Shown: in pieces, positions 52,267 to 59,980 of the stretch
Numbering within the stretch: the stretch's first letter is position 1
Layout of the letters: each line of letters opens with the position of its first letter
Assembly (NCBI RefSeq): GCF_008923205.2
Contig: NZ_WBMS02000014.1
Location: forward strand, 1-64,000
DNA from: Actinomadura physcomitrii
GTDB lineage: Bacteria > Actinomycetota > Actinomycetes > Streptosporangiales > Streptosporangiaceae
DNA: 64,000 bases
Reading direction: 5' to 3'
The notes under the pieces: model-generated
Told to the model about the DNA's origin: nothing
Databases searched by the model: none
The model's input: only the letters and a program-made list of their open reading frames with translations
Made by a program: the position numbers and the translations under genes

Positions 52267-52957
52267 GGGGGTGACCGTCGCCTACGGCGGGAACCTCGCG
52301 CTCGACGGCGTCGGCATCACCGCCGAACGGGGCCGCGTCACCGGGCTGATCGGCCCGAACGGAGCGGGCAAGAGCACCCTGTTCGACGTCGTGTCCGGAC
52401 TGCGGCGGCCGTCGGCCGGACGCGTCCTGATGGACGGCCGCGACGTCACCCGCAAGGGGCCCGCGCGGCGGGCCCGGCACGGGCTCGCCCGCACCTTCCA
52501 GCGGCTGGAGCTGTTCGGCCGGCTCAGCGTCCGCGACAACCTGCTCGTCGCCGCGGAGCTCGGCCCGGGCCGGCGGCACGCCGCCCGCCTCGTCGAGGAG
52601 ATCATCGACAGGATCGGGCTGGCCGAGGTCGCGGACGTCCTGGCGGACGCGCTCCCGACCGGCGTCGCGCGGCTGGTCGAGGTGGGCCGCGCCCTCGCCG
52701 TCCGGCCGACGCTGCTGCTCCTCGACGAGCCCGCCGCGGGGCAGGACGCCGGGGAGACCGAGCGGTTCGCCGCGCTGCTGCGGTCGCTGGCCGGCGACGG
52801 GACCGCCGTCGTCCTGGTGGAGCACGACATGGGCCTCGTCATGAGCGTGTGCGACGAGGTGCACGTGCTCGACCTCGGCAAGGTCATCGCCGCCGGGCCG
52901 CCCGAGGCGGTCCGGCGCGACGAGGCCGTCCTCGCCGCGTACCTGGGGGAGTCGTGA
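52247..52957 (+). CDS. ABC transporter ATPase (LivG-like)
   Basis: The 236-aa ATPase has Walker A GPNGAGKST, the Q-loop LARTFQRLELF, and Walker B LLLLDEPAAGQD. Between them, the signature region reads LPTGVARLVEVGRALAV, so the usual LSGGQ is degenerate, as often in LivG homologues where YG-QR-LE is found. GTG at 52247 overlaps the permease gene by 20 nt and its stop overlaps LivF (GTGA). It energises the importer together with the next gene. Confidence 0.87.
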   Translation: MASLEVEGVTVAYGGNLALDGVGITAERGRVTGLIGPNGAGKSTLFDVVSGLRRPSAGRVLMDGRDVTRKGPARRARHGLARTFQRLELFGRLSVRDNLLVAAELGPGRRHAARLVEEIIDRIGLAEVADVLADALPTGVARLVEVGRALAVRPTLLLLDEPAAGQDAGETERFAALLRSLAGDGTAVVLVEHDMGLVMSVCDEVHVLDLGKVIAAGPPEAVRRDEAVLAAYLGES

Positions 52958-53664
52958 CCAGCGCCGTGTTCGAACTGCGCGACGTGCGCGCCGCGCATGA
53001 GCGGATCACCGTCCTGCACGGGGTGAGCCTGAGCGTCGCCGCGGGGCAGGTGGTGGCGCTGCTCGGCCCGAACGGGGCCGGCAAGACGACCACGCTGCGG
53101 GTGGCCGCCGGGGTCCATCCGGTCGAGTCGGGCCGGCTGCTGCTCGGCGGGCGCGACCTGACCGGGGCCCGCCCGCGCGACCTGGCCCGCGCCGGGGTCT
53201 GCCTGATCCCCGAGGGCCGCGGGGTGTTCCCCAACCTGTCGGTGCGCGACAACCTGCTGATGATGACCTTCACCGGCCGCAGCCGGGCGGAGATCGAGGA
53301 GATCGCCTTCACGCGGTTCCCCGTCCTCGCCAAGCGCGCCTCGCAGATCGCCGGGACCCTGTCCGGCGGCGAGCAGCAGATGCTCGCCCTCGCCCGCGGC
53401 CTCGCCACCGACCCCGCCGTGCTGCTGCTGGACGAGCTGTCCATGGGGCTGGCGCCGCTGGTCGTCGGGCGGCTGTACGAGCAGGTCGCCGAGGTCGCCC
53501 GCCAGGGGGTGGCGGTGCTGGTCGTGGAGCAGTTCGCCGCCGCCGTCCTCGGGATCGCCGACCACGCGGCCGTGCTGGTGCGCGGCCGGATCGAACGGCG
53601 GGGGCGTCCCGACGACGGGCTCCGCGCCGACCTGTCCGCCCTCTACCTGGGGAGTTCCACATGA
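52954..53664 (+). CDS. ABC transporter ATPase (LivF-like)
   Basis: The 236-aa ATPase has Walker A GPNGAGKTT, the signature LSGGEQQMLALARGL, and Walker B VLLLDELSMGLAP, typical of LivF. GTG at 52954 (VTSAVFELRDVRAAH) overlaps the stop of LivG by 4 nt. It completes a four-protein LIV-type importer. The next gene again overlaps by 4 nt, so the two small proteins that follow belong to the same translational unit. Confidence 0.87.
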   Translation: MTSAVFELRDVRAAHERITVLHGVSLSVAAGQVVALLGPNGAGKTTTLRVAAGVHPVESGRLLLGGRDLTGARPRDLARAGVCLIPEGRGVFPNLSVRDNLLMMTFTGRSRAEIEEIAFTRFPVLAKRASQIAGTLSGGEQQMLALARGLATDPAVLLLDELSMGLAPLVVGRLYEQVAEVARQGVAVLVVEQFAAAVLGIADHAAVLVRGRIERRGRPDDGLRADLSALYLGSST

Positions 53665-54116
53665 GCCCGACCGAGACCAGACCCACCGAGCCGGGCCGCG
53701 AGGAGCGCGGGTCCGGCGCGGACGCCCCGCAGGAGGCGCGCGGCGCCCAGGCCGCGGAGGAGCCGCGCGGCGCGCAGGCACGGGCGGACCGCTTCGTCCA
53801 GGAGCTGGCCGAGCTGAAGATCCCGGACCCGGCGGCGGGCCGCGCCGCGCTCTGGCTGCGCCTCGGCGGGGTGCTGATGGTCGCCGGCGTGGCGCTCGCC
53901 GTCACCGCCTACCTCGTGTCCCACGGCACCCGCGACCCGCTCCTGCAGCGGGACGCCATCACGCTCGGCCTCGGCGGCGTCACCGCAGCGGTCGCCGGGT
54001 CCGCGCTGTTCCTGCGCTACTCGCTGACCGGGTTCCTGCGCTTCTGGATGGCCCGGCAGTCCTACGACATCGCCCAGCTCGCCGACCGCCTGCTCGAGAA
54101 GGAGGTCCGCAAGTGA
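53661..54116 (+). CDS. Small membrane protein of the importer operon, unknown function
   Basis: I do not recognise this 151-aa protein. Residues 1-45 are a charged, Ala/Glu/Arg-rich, probably disordered N-terminus. Two membrane helices follow at about 65-87 and 100-118, and the end (SYDIAQLADRLLEKEVRK) is amphipathic. The ATG overlaps the LivF stop and its own stop overlaps the next gene. Tight coupling on both sides suggests it acts with the importer or with the enzymes downstream, for example as a membrane anchor. Confidence 0.7.
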   Translation: MSPTETRPTEPGREERGSGADAPQEARGAQAAEEPRGAQARADRFVQELAELKIPDPAAGRAALWLRLGGVLMVAGVALAVTAYLVSHGTRDPLLQRDAITLGLGGVTAAVAGSALFLRYSLTGFLRFWMARQSYDIAQLADRLLEKEVRK

Positions 54117-54433
54117 CCGCACCGGCACCGCGCACCGGTGACCAGCTCGCCAGCACCGTCTGCGACACACGGGTGATCGTGGTGCGCGCCCCCGCGGGCG
54201 GCGCGCCGGAGATCGCCTGCGGCGGGAGCCCGATGGTGCCCGCCTCCGCGCGGGGGGACGCCGCGCCCGCGAAGCCCGGGGGAGGGGAGGCGGCGACCCT
54301 CCTCGGCAAGCGCTACGTGGACGCCGACGGGACGCTCGAACTCCTCTGCACCCGCTCCGGAGCGGGCGAACTCACCTGCGGGGGCGTCCCGATGACCCTC
54401 AAGACGGCCAAGCCCCTGCCCGCCTCCGACTGA
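54113..54433 (+). CDS. Small four-cysteine protein with a duplicated CGGxPM motif, unknown function
   Basis: This 106-aa protein is not recognised. It contains an internal duplication: C17...EIACGGSPM (C36) and C79...ELTCGGVPM (C89), separated by an Ala/Gly/Pro-rich linker. The four cysteines could bind a metal or form two disulfides; the lack of a signal peptide argues for a cytosolic metal site. GTG at 54113 overlaps the membrane protein stop (GTGA). The amidohydrolase follows after 10 nt, so it might be an accessory subunit of that enzyme. Confidence 0.65.
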   Translation: MTAPAPRTGDQLASTVCDTRVIVVRAPAGGAPEIACGGSPMVPASARGDAAPAKPGGGEAATLLGKRYVDADGTLELLCTRSGAGELTCGGVPMTLKTAKPLPASD

Positions 54434-54443
54434 AGGGAACGCC

Positions 54444-55742
54444 ATGAAGCGCGACGACATGATCCTCATCAGCGTCGACGACCACATCATCGAACCGCCC
54501 GACATGTTCGTGAACCACCTGCCGAAGAAGTACCAGAACGACGCGCCGCAACTGGTCCACCGCGAGGACGGCACCGACGTCTGGAAGTTCCGCGACACCG
54601 TCATCCCGAACGCGGCGCTCAACGCGGTCGCCGGGCGTCCCAAGGAGGAGTACGGGCTGGAGCCGCAGGGCCTGGACGAGATCCGGCCCGGCTGCTACGA
54701 CGTGAACGAGCGCGTGAAGGACATGAACGCGGGCGGGATCCTGGCGTCGATGAACTTCCCGTCCTTCCCCGGGTTCGCGGCGCGGCTGTTCGCCACCGAG
54801 GACTCCGACTTCTCCCTGGCGCTGGTGCGGGCCTACAACGACTGGCACATCGACGAGTGGTGCGGGGCGCATCCGGGCCGGTTCATCCCGATGGCGCTGC
54901 CGGTGATCTGGGACCCGCAGCTGTGCGCGGACGAGGTCCGCCGGGTGGCCGCCAAGGGCTGCCACTCGCTGACCTTCAGCGAGAACCCGGCCGCGATGGG
55001 CTACCCCAGCTTCCACAGCGACCACTGGGATCCGCTGTGGCGGGCGCTGGTCGAGACCGGCACGATCCTCAACGTGCACATCGGCTCGTCGGGGCGGCTG
55101 TCGATCCCGGCGGTCGACTCCCCGCCCGACGTGATGATCACGCTGCAGCCGATGAACATCGTGCAGGCCGCCGCCGACCTGCTGTGGTCGCGGGTCATCA
55201 AGGAGTACCCGGACATCAAGATCGCGCTGTCGGAGGGCGGCACCGGCTGGATCCCGTACTTCATGGAGCGGGTCGACCGGACCTTCGAGATGCACGCCAC
55301 CTGGACGCTGCAGGACTTCGGCGGCAAGCTGCCCAGCGAGGTGTTCCGCGAGCACTTCCTGACCTGCTTCATCAGCGACCCGCTCGGCGTGCGGCTGCGG
55401 CACGACATCGGCATCGACAACATCTGCTGGGAGGCCGACTACCCGCACAGCGACTCGATGTGGCCGGGTGCGCCCGAGGAGCTCCACGAGGTGCTGGAGC
55501 GCTGCGAGGTGCCGGACGACGACATCAACAAGATGACGCATCAGAACGCCATGCGCTGGTACCGCTTCGACCCCTTCGCGCACATCCCGCGCGAGCAGGC
55601 CACCGTCGGGGCGCTGCGCAAGGCCGCCGAGGGCCACGACGTGTCCATCCAGTCCCGCAGCACCCGCCTGATCACGCCGGAGGAGAAGCTCGAGGGCTAC
55701 CGGTCGCGGGCGCGCGCGGCGACGGCGGCGGCGGCGAAGTGA
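54444..55742 (+). CDS. Amidohydrolase-family metal-dependent hydrolase
   Basis: The 432-aa TIM-barrel protein belongs to amidohydrolase_2. SVDDHIIEPPDMF replaces the HxH motif (DDH), NVHIGSSG is the central metal site, and WEADYPHSDSMWP carries the C-terminal Asp. It is longer than the relative at 30663 and only distantly similar. Such proteins recur next to crotonases and LIV-type transporters in actinobacterial catabolic clusters; their reaction is unknown. AAGGGAA precedes the ATG, and its stop overlaps the crotonase start. Confidence 0.8.
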   Translation: MKRDDMILISVDDHIIEPPDMFVNHLPKKYQNDAPQLVHREDGTDVWKFRDTVIPNAALNAVAGRPKEEYGLEPQGLDEIRPGCYDVNERVKDMNAGGILASMNFPSFPGFAARLFATEDSDFSLALVRAYNDWHIDEWCGAHPGRFIPMALPVIWDPQLCADEVRRVAAKGCHSLTFSENPAAMGYPSFHSDHWDPLWRALVETGTILNVHIGSSGRLSIPAVDSPPDVMITLQPMNIVQAAADLLWSRVIKEYPDIKIALSEGGTGWIPYFMERVDRTFEMHATWTLQDFGGKLPSEVFREHFLTCFISDPLGVRLRHDIGIDNICWEADYPHSDSMWPGAPEELHEVLERCEVPDDDINKMTHQNAMRWYRFDPFAHIPREQATVGALRKAAEGHDVSIQSRSTRLITPEEKLEGYRSRARAATAAAAK

Positions 55743-56464
55743 GCGACCTCGTTCTGACCGAGCGCGTCGGCGGCGTCCTGGTGGCGACGCTGAACCGGCC
55801 GGAGGTCCGCAACGCCCTCAACCCGGCGCTGATGGGCGAGCTGTCGGCGGTGCTGCGCGCCGCCGACGCCGACCGCGACGTCCGGGCGATCGTCGTGACG
55901 GGGGCGGGGCCGGTGTTCTGCGCCGGCCTCGACCTGAAGGCCTTCACGGCGGGCGGCGACTTCACGGGCCTGGTCTGGTTCTTCCGCGAGGGCGTCGCCA
56001 CGCCGGTCGTCGCGGCGCTGAACGGCCCCGCGCTCGCGGGCGGCTTCGAACTGCTGCTGGCCTGCGACCTGGTCGTCGCCGCCGAAGGGGCCGAGCTCGG
56101 GCTCGCCGAGGTGAAGCGGGGCCTGTTCGCGGCGGGCGGCGGGACGACGCTGTCCGACCGGGTGCCGCTGGCCGTCGCGCTGGAGATGGGCCTGACCGGC
56201 GACCCGGTCACCGCGGCCCGCGCCCGGGAGATCGGACTGGTGAACCGGGTCGTCCCGGCGGACCGGGTGCGGGCGGAGGCCGTGGCGCTGGCCGCCCGGA
56301 TCGCCGAGAACGGTCCGCTCGGGGTGGCCATGACGAAGAGGCTGATGCGCGAGCGCCGGTGGGCCGCTCCCGACGAGGTCGAGCAGGTCTTCCGCAGCGC
56401 CGACGCGGCGGAGGGCGCCCGCGCGTTCGCCGAGCGCCGGTCCCCGGTCTGGAAGGGCGAGTAG
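55739..56464 (+). CDS. Enoyl-CoA hydratase (canonical crotonase)
   Basis: The 241-aa crotonase keeps both catalytic glutamates, E104 (AGGFELLLACD) and E124 (GLAEVKRGL), and the oxyanion segment PVFCAGLDLKAF. It is thus the only crotonase in the window with a full hydratase site. GTG at 55739 overlaps the amidohydrolase stop (GTGA). It is the last gene of the importer operon; a hairpin follows 14 nt later. Confidence 0.87.
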   Translation: MSDLVLTERVGGVLVATLNRPEVRNALNPALMGELSAVLRAADADRDVRAIVVTGAGPVFCAGLDLKAFTAGGDFTGLVWFFREGVATPVVAALNGPALAGGFELLLACDLVVAAEGAELGLAEVKRGLFAAGGGTTLSDRVPLAVALEMGLTGDPVTAARAREIGLVNRVVPADRVRAEAVALAARIAENGPLGVAMTKRLMRERRWAAPDEVEQVFRSADAAEGARAFAERRSPVWKGE

Positions 56465-56478
56465 CCCGGTTCCGGAGG

Positions 56479-56505
56479 CCGCCCGGCCGGTCCCCCGCCG
56501 GGCGG
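56479..56505. terminator. Terminator hairpin after the importer operon
   Basis: CCGCCCGGC and GCCGGGCGG form a 9-bp stem with a 9-nt loop 14 nt after the crotonase stop. Confidence 0.6.
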
Positions 56506-56572
56506 TAGAAGGCGGCGAGGCCGGGCGGCGGGGAGACGCGGCCGGCCGCGGATCATTACCGACAGGTGACCC

Positions 56573-56601
56573 TTGTCACATGCGCCAAACTAACCTAATG
56601 T
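56573..56601 (+). promoter_or_regulatory. Promoter of the third tetR gene
   Basis: TTGTCA (56573-56578) and TAATGT (56596-56601) are spaced by 17 bp. The -10 box is inside the palindrome at 56592. Confidence 0.6.
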
Positions 56602-56615
56602 ACCTTCAGTAGGTT
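56592..56615. promoter_or_regulatory. Operator of the third TetR, distinct from the other two families
   Basis: AACCTA and TAGGTT are inverted arms of a 24-bp element that overlaps the -10 box and ends 15 nt before the GTG. It resembles neither other palindrome, so this regulator likely controls itself separately. Confidence 0.55.
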
Positions 56616-56630
56616 TTGCGGAGGTGTCCG

Positions 56631-57242
56631 GTGACCGATCAGCGGCCGTACGCCGCGCTCCTCGCCAAGGGCGAGGACCGCAGGCAGCTCATCCTCTCGG
56701 TGGCGCAGCGCCTGCTGCGCACCTACGGGTGGCGCGGCATCACGCTCGGCCAGATCGCCCGGGAGGCCGGGGTCAGCCCCGCGGGCCTGCTGCACCACTT
56801 CGAGTCCAAGGAGCAACTGCTGAACGCGGCGCTCGACGACCGCGACGCCCGCGACGACGCCAGGGCCGACCGGACGACGGACGACATCATCGGGCAGTTG
56901 CGCCGGGTCCCTCGGCGGTTCGAGGAGACCCCGGACCTCATCGGGATGTTCGCGGTCCTCCAGATGGAGAATCTGGACCCCGCCGCCCCGCTGCACGATC
57001 GGTTCCTCGGCCGGTACCGGTCGACGGTGGAGATCATCGCCGAGACCATCAGACGAGGCCAGCGCACCGGCCGGTACCGCACCGACCTGGACCCGGCCCT
57101 CAAGGCCGTGGAGATCGCCGCCTTTCTCAACGGGATAGAGGCATCATGGCTGCTCGACCCTTCGATTCCGCTGACCGAGGTCTTCAGGGAGTACACAGAC
57201 TCGCTCGCCCGCCAGCTCGCTGCGCCCCCCGACGCACCCTGA
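56631..57242 (+). CDS. TetR-family regulator
   Basis: The 203-aa protein has the HTH ITLGQIAREAGVSPAGLLHHFESKEQLLNAAL and the C-terminal layout of TetR_C_6-like ligand domains (LIGMFAVLQMENLDPAAPLHDRFLGRYRSTVEIIAE). GTG at 56631 follows GCGGAGG; an upstream TTG is less likely. It is not related closely to the other three regulators here. Its own promoter contains an AACCTA-N12-TAGGTT palindrome. It may sense a sugar-like or acyl ligand; target genes other than itself are not visible. Confidence 0.82.
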   Translation: MTDQRPYAALLAKGEDRRQLILSVAQRLLRTYGWRGITLGQIAREAGVSPAGLLHHFESKEQLLNAALDDRDARDDARADRTTDDIIGQLRRVPRRFEETPDLIGMFAVLQMENLDPAAPLHDRFLGRYRSTVEIIAETIRRGQRTGRYRTDLDPALKAVEIAAFLNGIEASWLLDPSIPLTEVFREYTDSLARQLAAPPDAP

Positions 57243-57271
57243 GAAGCCGGCTCCTCGTCGTCGCGCCGAGC

Positions 57272-57730
57272 ATGGCCGACGCGGTCCGCTGCGCGGGCGG
57301 CTGGCTGTTCGACCGCGTCGCGGCCGGGTGGGACGTCACCGTCCTCACCGAGGACCACGCCGACCCCCGCCCGCTGCGGATCCTCGGCGCCCGGCCCGCC
57401 GACCTGCACTGCGCCCTGTCCTCGCCCGTCCAGGGTCCGCGACCGCGGGCGATCGCGGTCTGCGGAGGCCTGTACGGATCCGACCCGCGCGTCCGGCGGA
57501 TGGTGACGCGGGCCAGGGACGAGATGGTGGAGGTCACGCTCTGGGACGGCACGGGCCCCGCCGCGGAGCCCGCCGGCGCCGGTTCCGCGGGGGACGAGGA
57601 GTGGCTGCCGCATCGGCTCAGCGTCGCGGCGCGCGCCTTCAAGGCTCAGGCGATGGCGGCCGCCTCGGTCCCCGCCGACGCGGCCGGCGCGACCGAGTTC
57701 TTCCGCAGGCGCGAGCCGGTCAGGGCCTGA
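57272..57730 (+). CDS. Conserved-looking protein of unknown function
   Basis: This frame of at least 152 aa is not recognised. From ATG 57272 it reads MADAVRCAGGWLFDRVAAGWDVTVLT; ten residues upstream (RSRLLVVAPSM) would complete a beta-strand and suggest a non-ATG start overlapping the tetR stop. GWDVTVL, RAIAVCGGLYGSDPRVRRMV and the C-terminal HRLSVAARAFKAQAMAA suggest a small alpha/beta domain. It follows the regulator directly and is probably cotranscribed with it. No cofactor motif was found. Confidence 0.6.
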   Translation: MADAVRCAGGWLFDRVAAGWDVTVLTEDHADPRPLRILGARPADLHCALSSPVQGPRPRAIAVCGGLYGSDPRVRRMVTRARDEMVEVTLWDGTGPAAEPAGAGSAGDEEWLPHRLSVAARAFKAQAMAAASVPADAAGATEFFRRREPVRA

Positions 57731-57757
57731 GCGTGCAAATCACCGCCTGAGCGCGGA

Positions 57758-58786
57758 TCACCCGAGCGCGGCCAGGATGTGCGGCAGGTCGACCGTCGTG
57801 CGGATCCCGGGCGGCGCCGCGCAGACGGCGGGCACCGCGTTCACGGCACGGTTGGCCGTGTAGCCCGGGGAGACGGCCGCCATCCGCTCGATCGGCACGG
57901 GGAACCGCATGTCGATGTCCAGCGGGGCGTCGCCGTCGACCGCGATGTGCCAGCCCGTCGCGCGGACGTCCCATTCGGGGTCCAGGTCGGCGGTGCAGTA
58001 CCAGACGGCGCGGAAACGCAGCACCGCCTTGCCGCCGCGGATGCCGGAGACCGTGATCCGCTGCGCCGCGACCGTGCCGGCCTCCAGCTCGCCGGCGGCG
58101 ATGCGGACACCGCCGCGGGCGGTGGCGACCTCCCCGTCCGCCTCCAGCGAGTCGAGGGGCATCGACAGCGCCTCGGCGACCAGCCGCAGCGACGGCCCGA
58201 AGCTGACCCGGCCGTGCGACAGCCGCCCCTCGTCGAACGCCGCGGGCGGCTTGCCGAACCCCATCACGTCGAACAGCAGGCCCGGCGAGTCGCGCCGGGA
58301 CAGGTCCGCGAACTCGCTGATGGTCAGGCGGTCGAGGCGCCGCTGGATGGACGCGAGCGTCAGCGGGACGGCCTCGCTGATGAAGCCGGGGCTGCTGCCG
58401 GTGCTGTGGATCGAGGTGCCTCCGCGCTCGCAGGCGGCCTCCACCCGCTCGCGGACCTCGGGTGGGACACTCGCCGGATGGTGGAACTCGCCGCGCGTGG
58501 TGACGACGTTGGCGCCGGCCTCCAGCAGCCGGCACACCTCGCCGACGTCGAGGGCGCGCGGCATGTAGAGCACGCAGTCGGCGCCGAGCGCCAGGATCGC
58601 GTCGATGTCGTGGGTGGCGGCGACTCCGATGGGGGCGAGGCCGCACAGCTCGCCGGCGTCCGTCCCGGCCTTGCCCGGCGTGTGGACGTACACGCCCGCC
58701 AGGTCCAGGGCCGGATGCTCGATGACGCCGCGGAGGGCGCGGGTGCCGATGTTCCCGGTCGCCCATTGGACGACGCGGTGCTTCAC
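57758..58786 (-). CDS. NAD(P)-binding dehydrogenase, dihydrodipicolinate reductase-like
   Basis: The 342-aa protein begins KHRVVQWATGNIGTRALRGVIEHPALDLAGVYVH, the pattern of the DapB-like/2,4-diaminopentanoate dehydrogenase group of mycobacteria and relatives, with ADCVLYMPR, TTRGEFHHP and GSSPGFISEAVPL further on. These enzymes reduce or oxidise C-N or C-O bonds with NAD(P)H; substrates in actinobacterial clusters are unknown. GTG at 58786 overlaps the stop of a 10-codon leader frame. A module-2 operator lies upstream. Confidence 0.78.
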   Translation of the reverse strand: MKHRVVQWATGNIGTRALRGVIEHPALDLAGVYVHTPGKAGTDAGELCGLAPIGVAATHDIDAILALGADCVLYMPRALDVGEVCRLLEAGANVVTTRGEFHHPASVPPEVRERVEAACERGGTSIHSTGSSPGFISEAVPLTLASIQRRLDRLTISEFADLSRRDSPGLLFDVMGFGKPPAAFDEGRLSHGRVSFGPSLRLVAEALSMPLDSLEADGEVATARGGVRIAAGELEAGTVAAQRITVSGIRGGKAVLRFRAVWYCTADLDPEWDVRATGWHIAVDGDAPLDIDMRFPVPIERMAAVSPGYTANRAVNAVPAVCAAPPGIRTTVDLPHILAALG

Positions 58787-58815
58787 GAGGGCCGTCCGAA
58801 GTGCGGGATCTGCAT
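58783..58815 (-). CDS. 10-codon leader ORF coupled to the DapB-like gene
   Basis: ATG at 58815 follows GGAG by 5 nt and opens MQIPHFGRPS, whose TGA overlaps the GTG start of the next gene (GTGA). The main gene itself has no ribosome site, so translation probably depends on this leader. The peptide alone has no evident function. Confidence 0.4.
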   Translation of the reverse strand: MQIPHFGRPS

Positions 58816-58837
58816 TGAGACTCCAATTCTCCGTTTG

Positions 58838-58852
58838 GAGAATGTTAATCTC
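58838..58852. promoter_or_regulatory. Module-2 operator K
   Basis: GAGAATGTTAATCTC stands between the leftward DapB-like and rightward HIBADH-like genes. A further repeat ATTCTCC-GTTT-GGAGAAT (58826-58843) overlaps it. Confidence 0.7.
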
Positions 58853-58915
58853 ATAATAAGAGACGGTCAATATCCTCGGCGACCGGCGGAACCGGGGAAC
58901 GGTGAGGAGGCAGGG

Positions 58916-59731
58916 ATGCGCATCGGGTTCGTCGGCGCGGGGCGGATGGGCCGCCCCATGGTGGAACGGCTCGTCGGCGCTGGCCACGAGGTCCGCGCGG
59001 TGGGGCGGTCGGCCGCGGCGCGCACGGCGCTCGAGGGCATCGGGGCGCGGGCCGTCGCCGGCGCGGCCGACGCCGCCGAGGGCGCGGACGCCGTGATCGT
59101 GTGCGTCTTCGACGACGCCCAGGTCCGGGACGTCTGCCTCGGCGGCGACCTGCCGGCGCGGATGCCGAGGGGATCGGTCGCCGTGCTGCACACCACCGGC
59201 AGCCCCGGCACCGCGCGGGCCGTCGCCGAGCGCGCCGCGCCCCACGGCGTCGGCGTGGTCGACTGCCCGGTCAGCGGCGGGCCGCACGACATCGCGGCCG
59301 GCCGGCTGACCCTGTTCGCGGGCGGGGACGCCGACGCCCTGGCGAAGGCGCGGCCCGCGCTGGGGGCCTACGGCGACCCGGTGATCCACGCCGGGCCGCT
59401 CGGGGCCGGGCAGAGCGTGAAGCTGGTCAACAACGCCCTGTTCGCCGCGCAGATCGGACTGATCGCCGACGCCGTCCGGCTGGCCGGCCAGATGGGGCTG
59501 GACGAGGCCGGGCTCCTCGCGGCGCTCCCGCACGCGAGCGGCGCGAGCCGCGCGCTGTCCGGGGTCGCGGCCCGAGGCTCCGTCGCGGCGTTCGCGCGCG
59601 CGGTGCACGCGTTCCTCGCCAAGGACGTCGAGGTCGTGCGGGCGGTCGCGGCCGAACTCGGCGGCGACCTCGGCGCCATGGACCGCGCCATCGGCGCGCT
59701 GGACGGCGTGCTGGACGCCGGCGAAGCCTGA
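58916..59731 (+). CDS. NAD-binding dehydrogenase, 3-hydroxyisobutyrate dehydrogenase-like
   Basis: The 271-aa protein has IGFVGAGRMGRPMVERL, DCPVSGGPHD and the catalytic Lys in GAGQSVKLVNNALFA. It is the third member of this family in the window and about 10 residues shorter than the others. GAGGAGGCAGG precedes ATG 58916. Transcription diverges from the DapB-like gene over a shared operator region. A hairpin follows the stop. Confidence 0.82.
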   Translation: MRIGFVGAGRMGRPMVERLVGAGHEVRAVGRSAAARTALEGIGARAVAGAADAAEGADAVIVCVFDDAQVRDVCLGGDLPARMPRGSVAVLHTTGSPGTARAVAERAAPHGVGVVDCPVSGGPHDIAAGRLTLFAGGDADALAKARPALGAYGDPVIHAGPLGAGQSVKLVNNALFAAQIGLIADAVRLAGQMGLDEAGLLAALPHASGASRALSGVAARGSVAAFARAVHAFLAKDVEVVRAVAAELGGDLGAMDRAIGALDGVLDAGEA

Positions 59732-59753
59732 GGGTCCGGGCTCGGAAAGCATC

Positions 59754-59785
59754 GGGCCGGGCGTCCCGTGAGGGCCGCCCGGCCC
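59754..59785. terminator. Bidirectional terminator hairpin
   Basis: GGGCCGGGCG and CGCCCGGCCC form a perfect 10-bp stem between the convergent HIBADH-like and ferredoxin genes. Confidence 0.65.
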
Positions 59786-59791
59786 GGCGCG

Positions 59792-59980
59792 TCACGCCTC
59801 GCCGATCGCCCGTTCGGGGCACTGCGCGATGGCGACGCGCACCGTCTGCTCGAACTCGGCGGGCACCTCGGGCGTCAGCACCTCGGAGTACCCGTCGTCG
59901 TTGAGGTCGAAGACCTCGGGGCACAGCGTGCAGCAGACTCCGTGGCCGCGGCAGCGGTCCTCGTCGATCGCGATCTTCAT
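59792..59980 (-). CDS. Ferredoxin, P450-partner type
   Basis: The 62-aa ferredoxin has C10-xxHxx-C16 and C54-P plus two extra cysteines (C17, C20). The three-Cys pattern is that of [3Fe-4S] (or His-liganded) ferredoxins that feed actinobacterial P450s. ATG at 59980 overlaps the P450 stop by 4 nt, so it should serve that enzyme. It is similar to the ferredoxin at 25525. Confidence 0.85.
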   Translation of the reverse strand: MKIAIDEDRCRGHGVCCTLCPEVFDLNDDGYSEVLTPEVPAEFEQTVRVAIAQCPERAIGEA

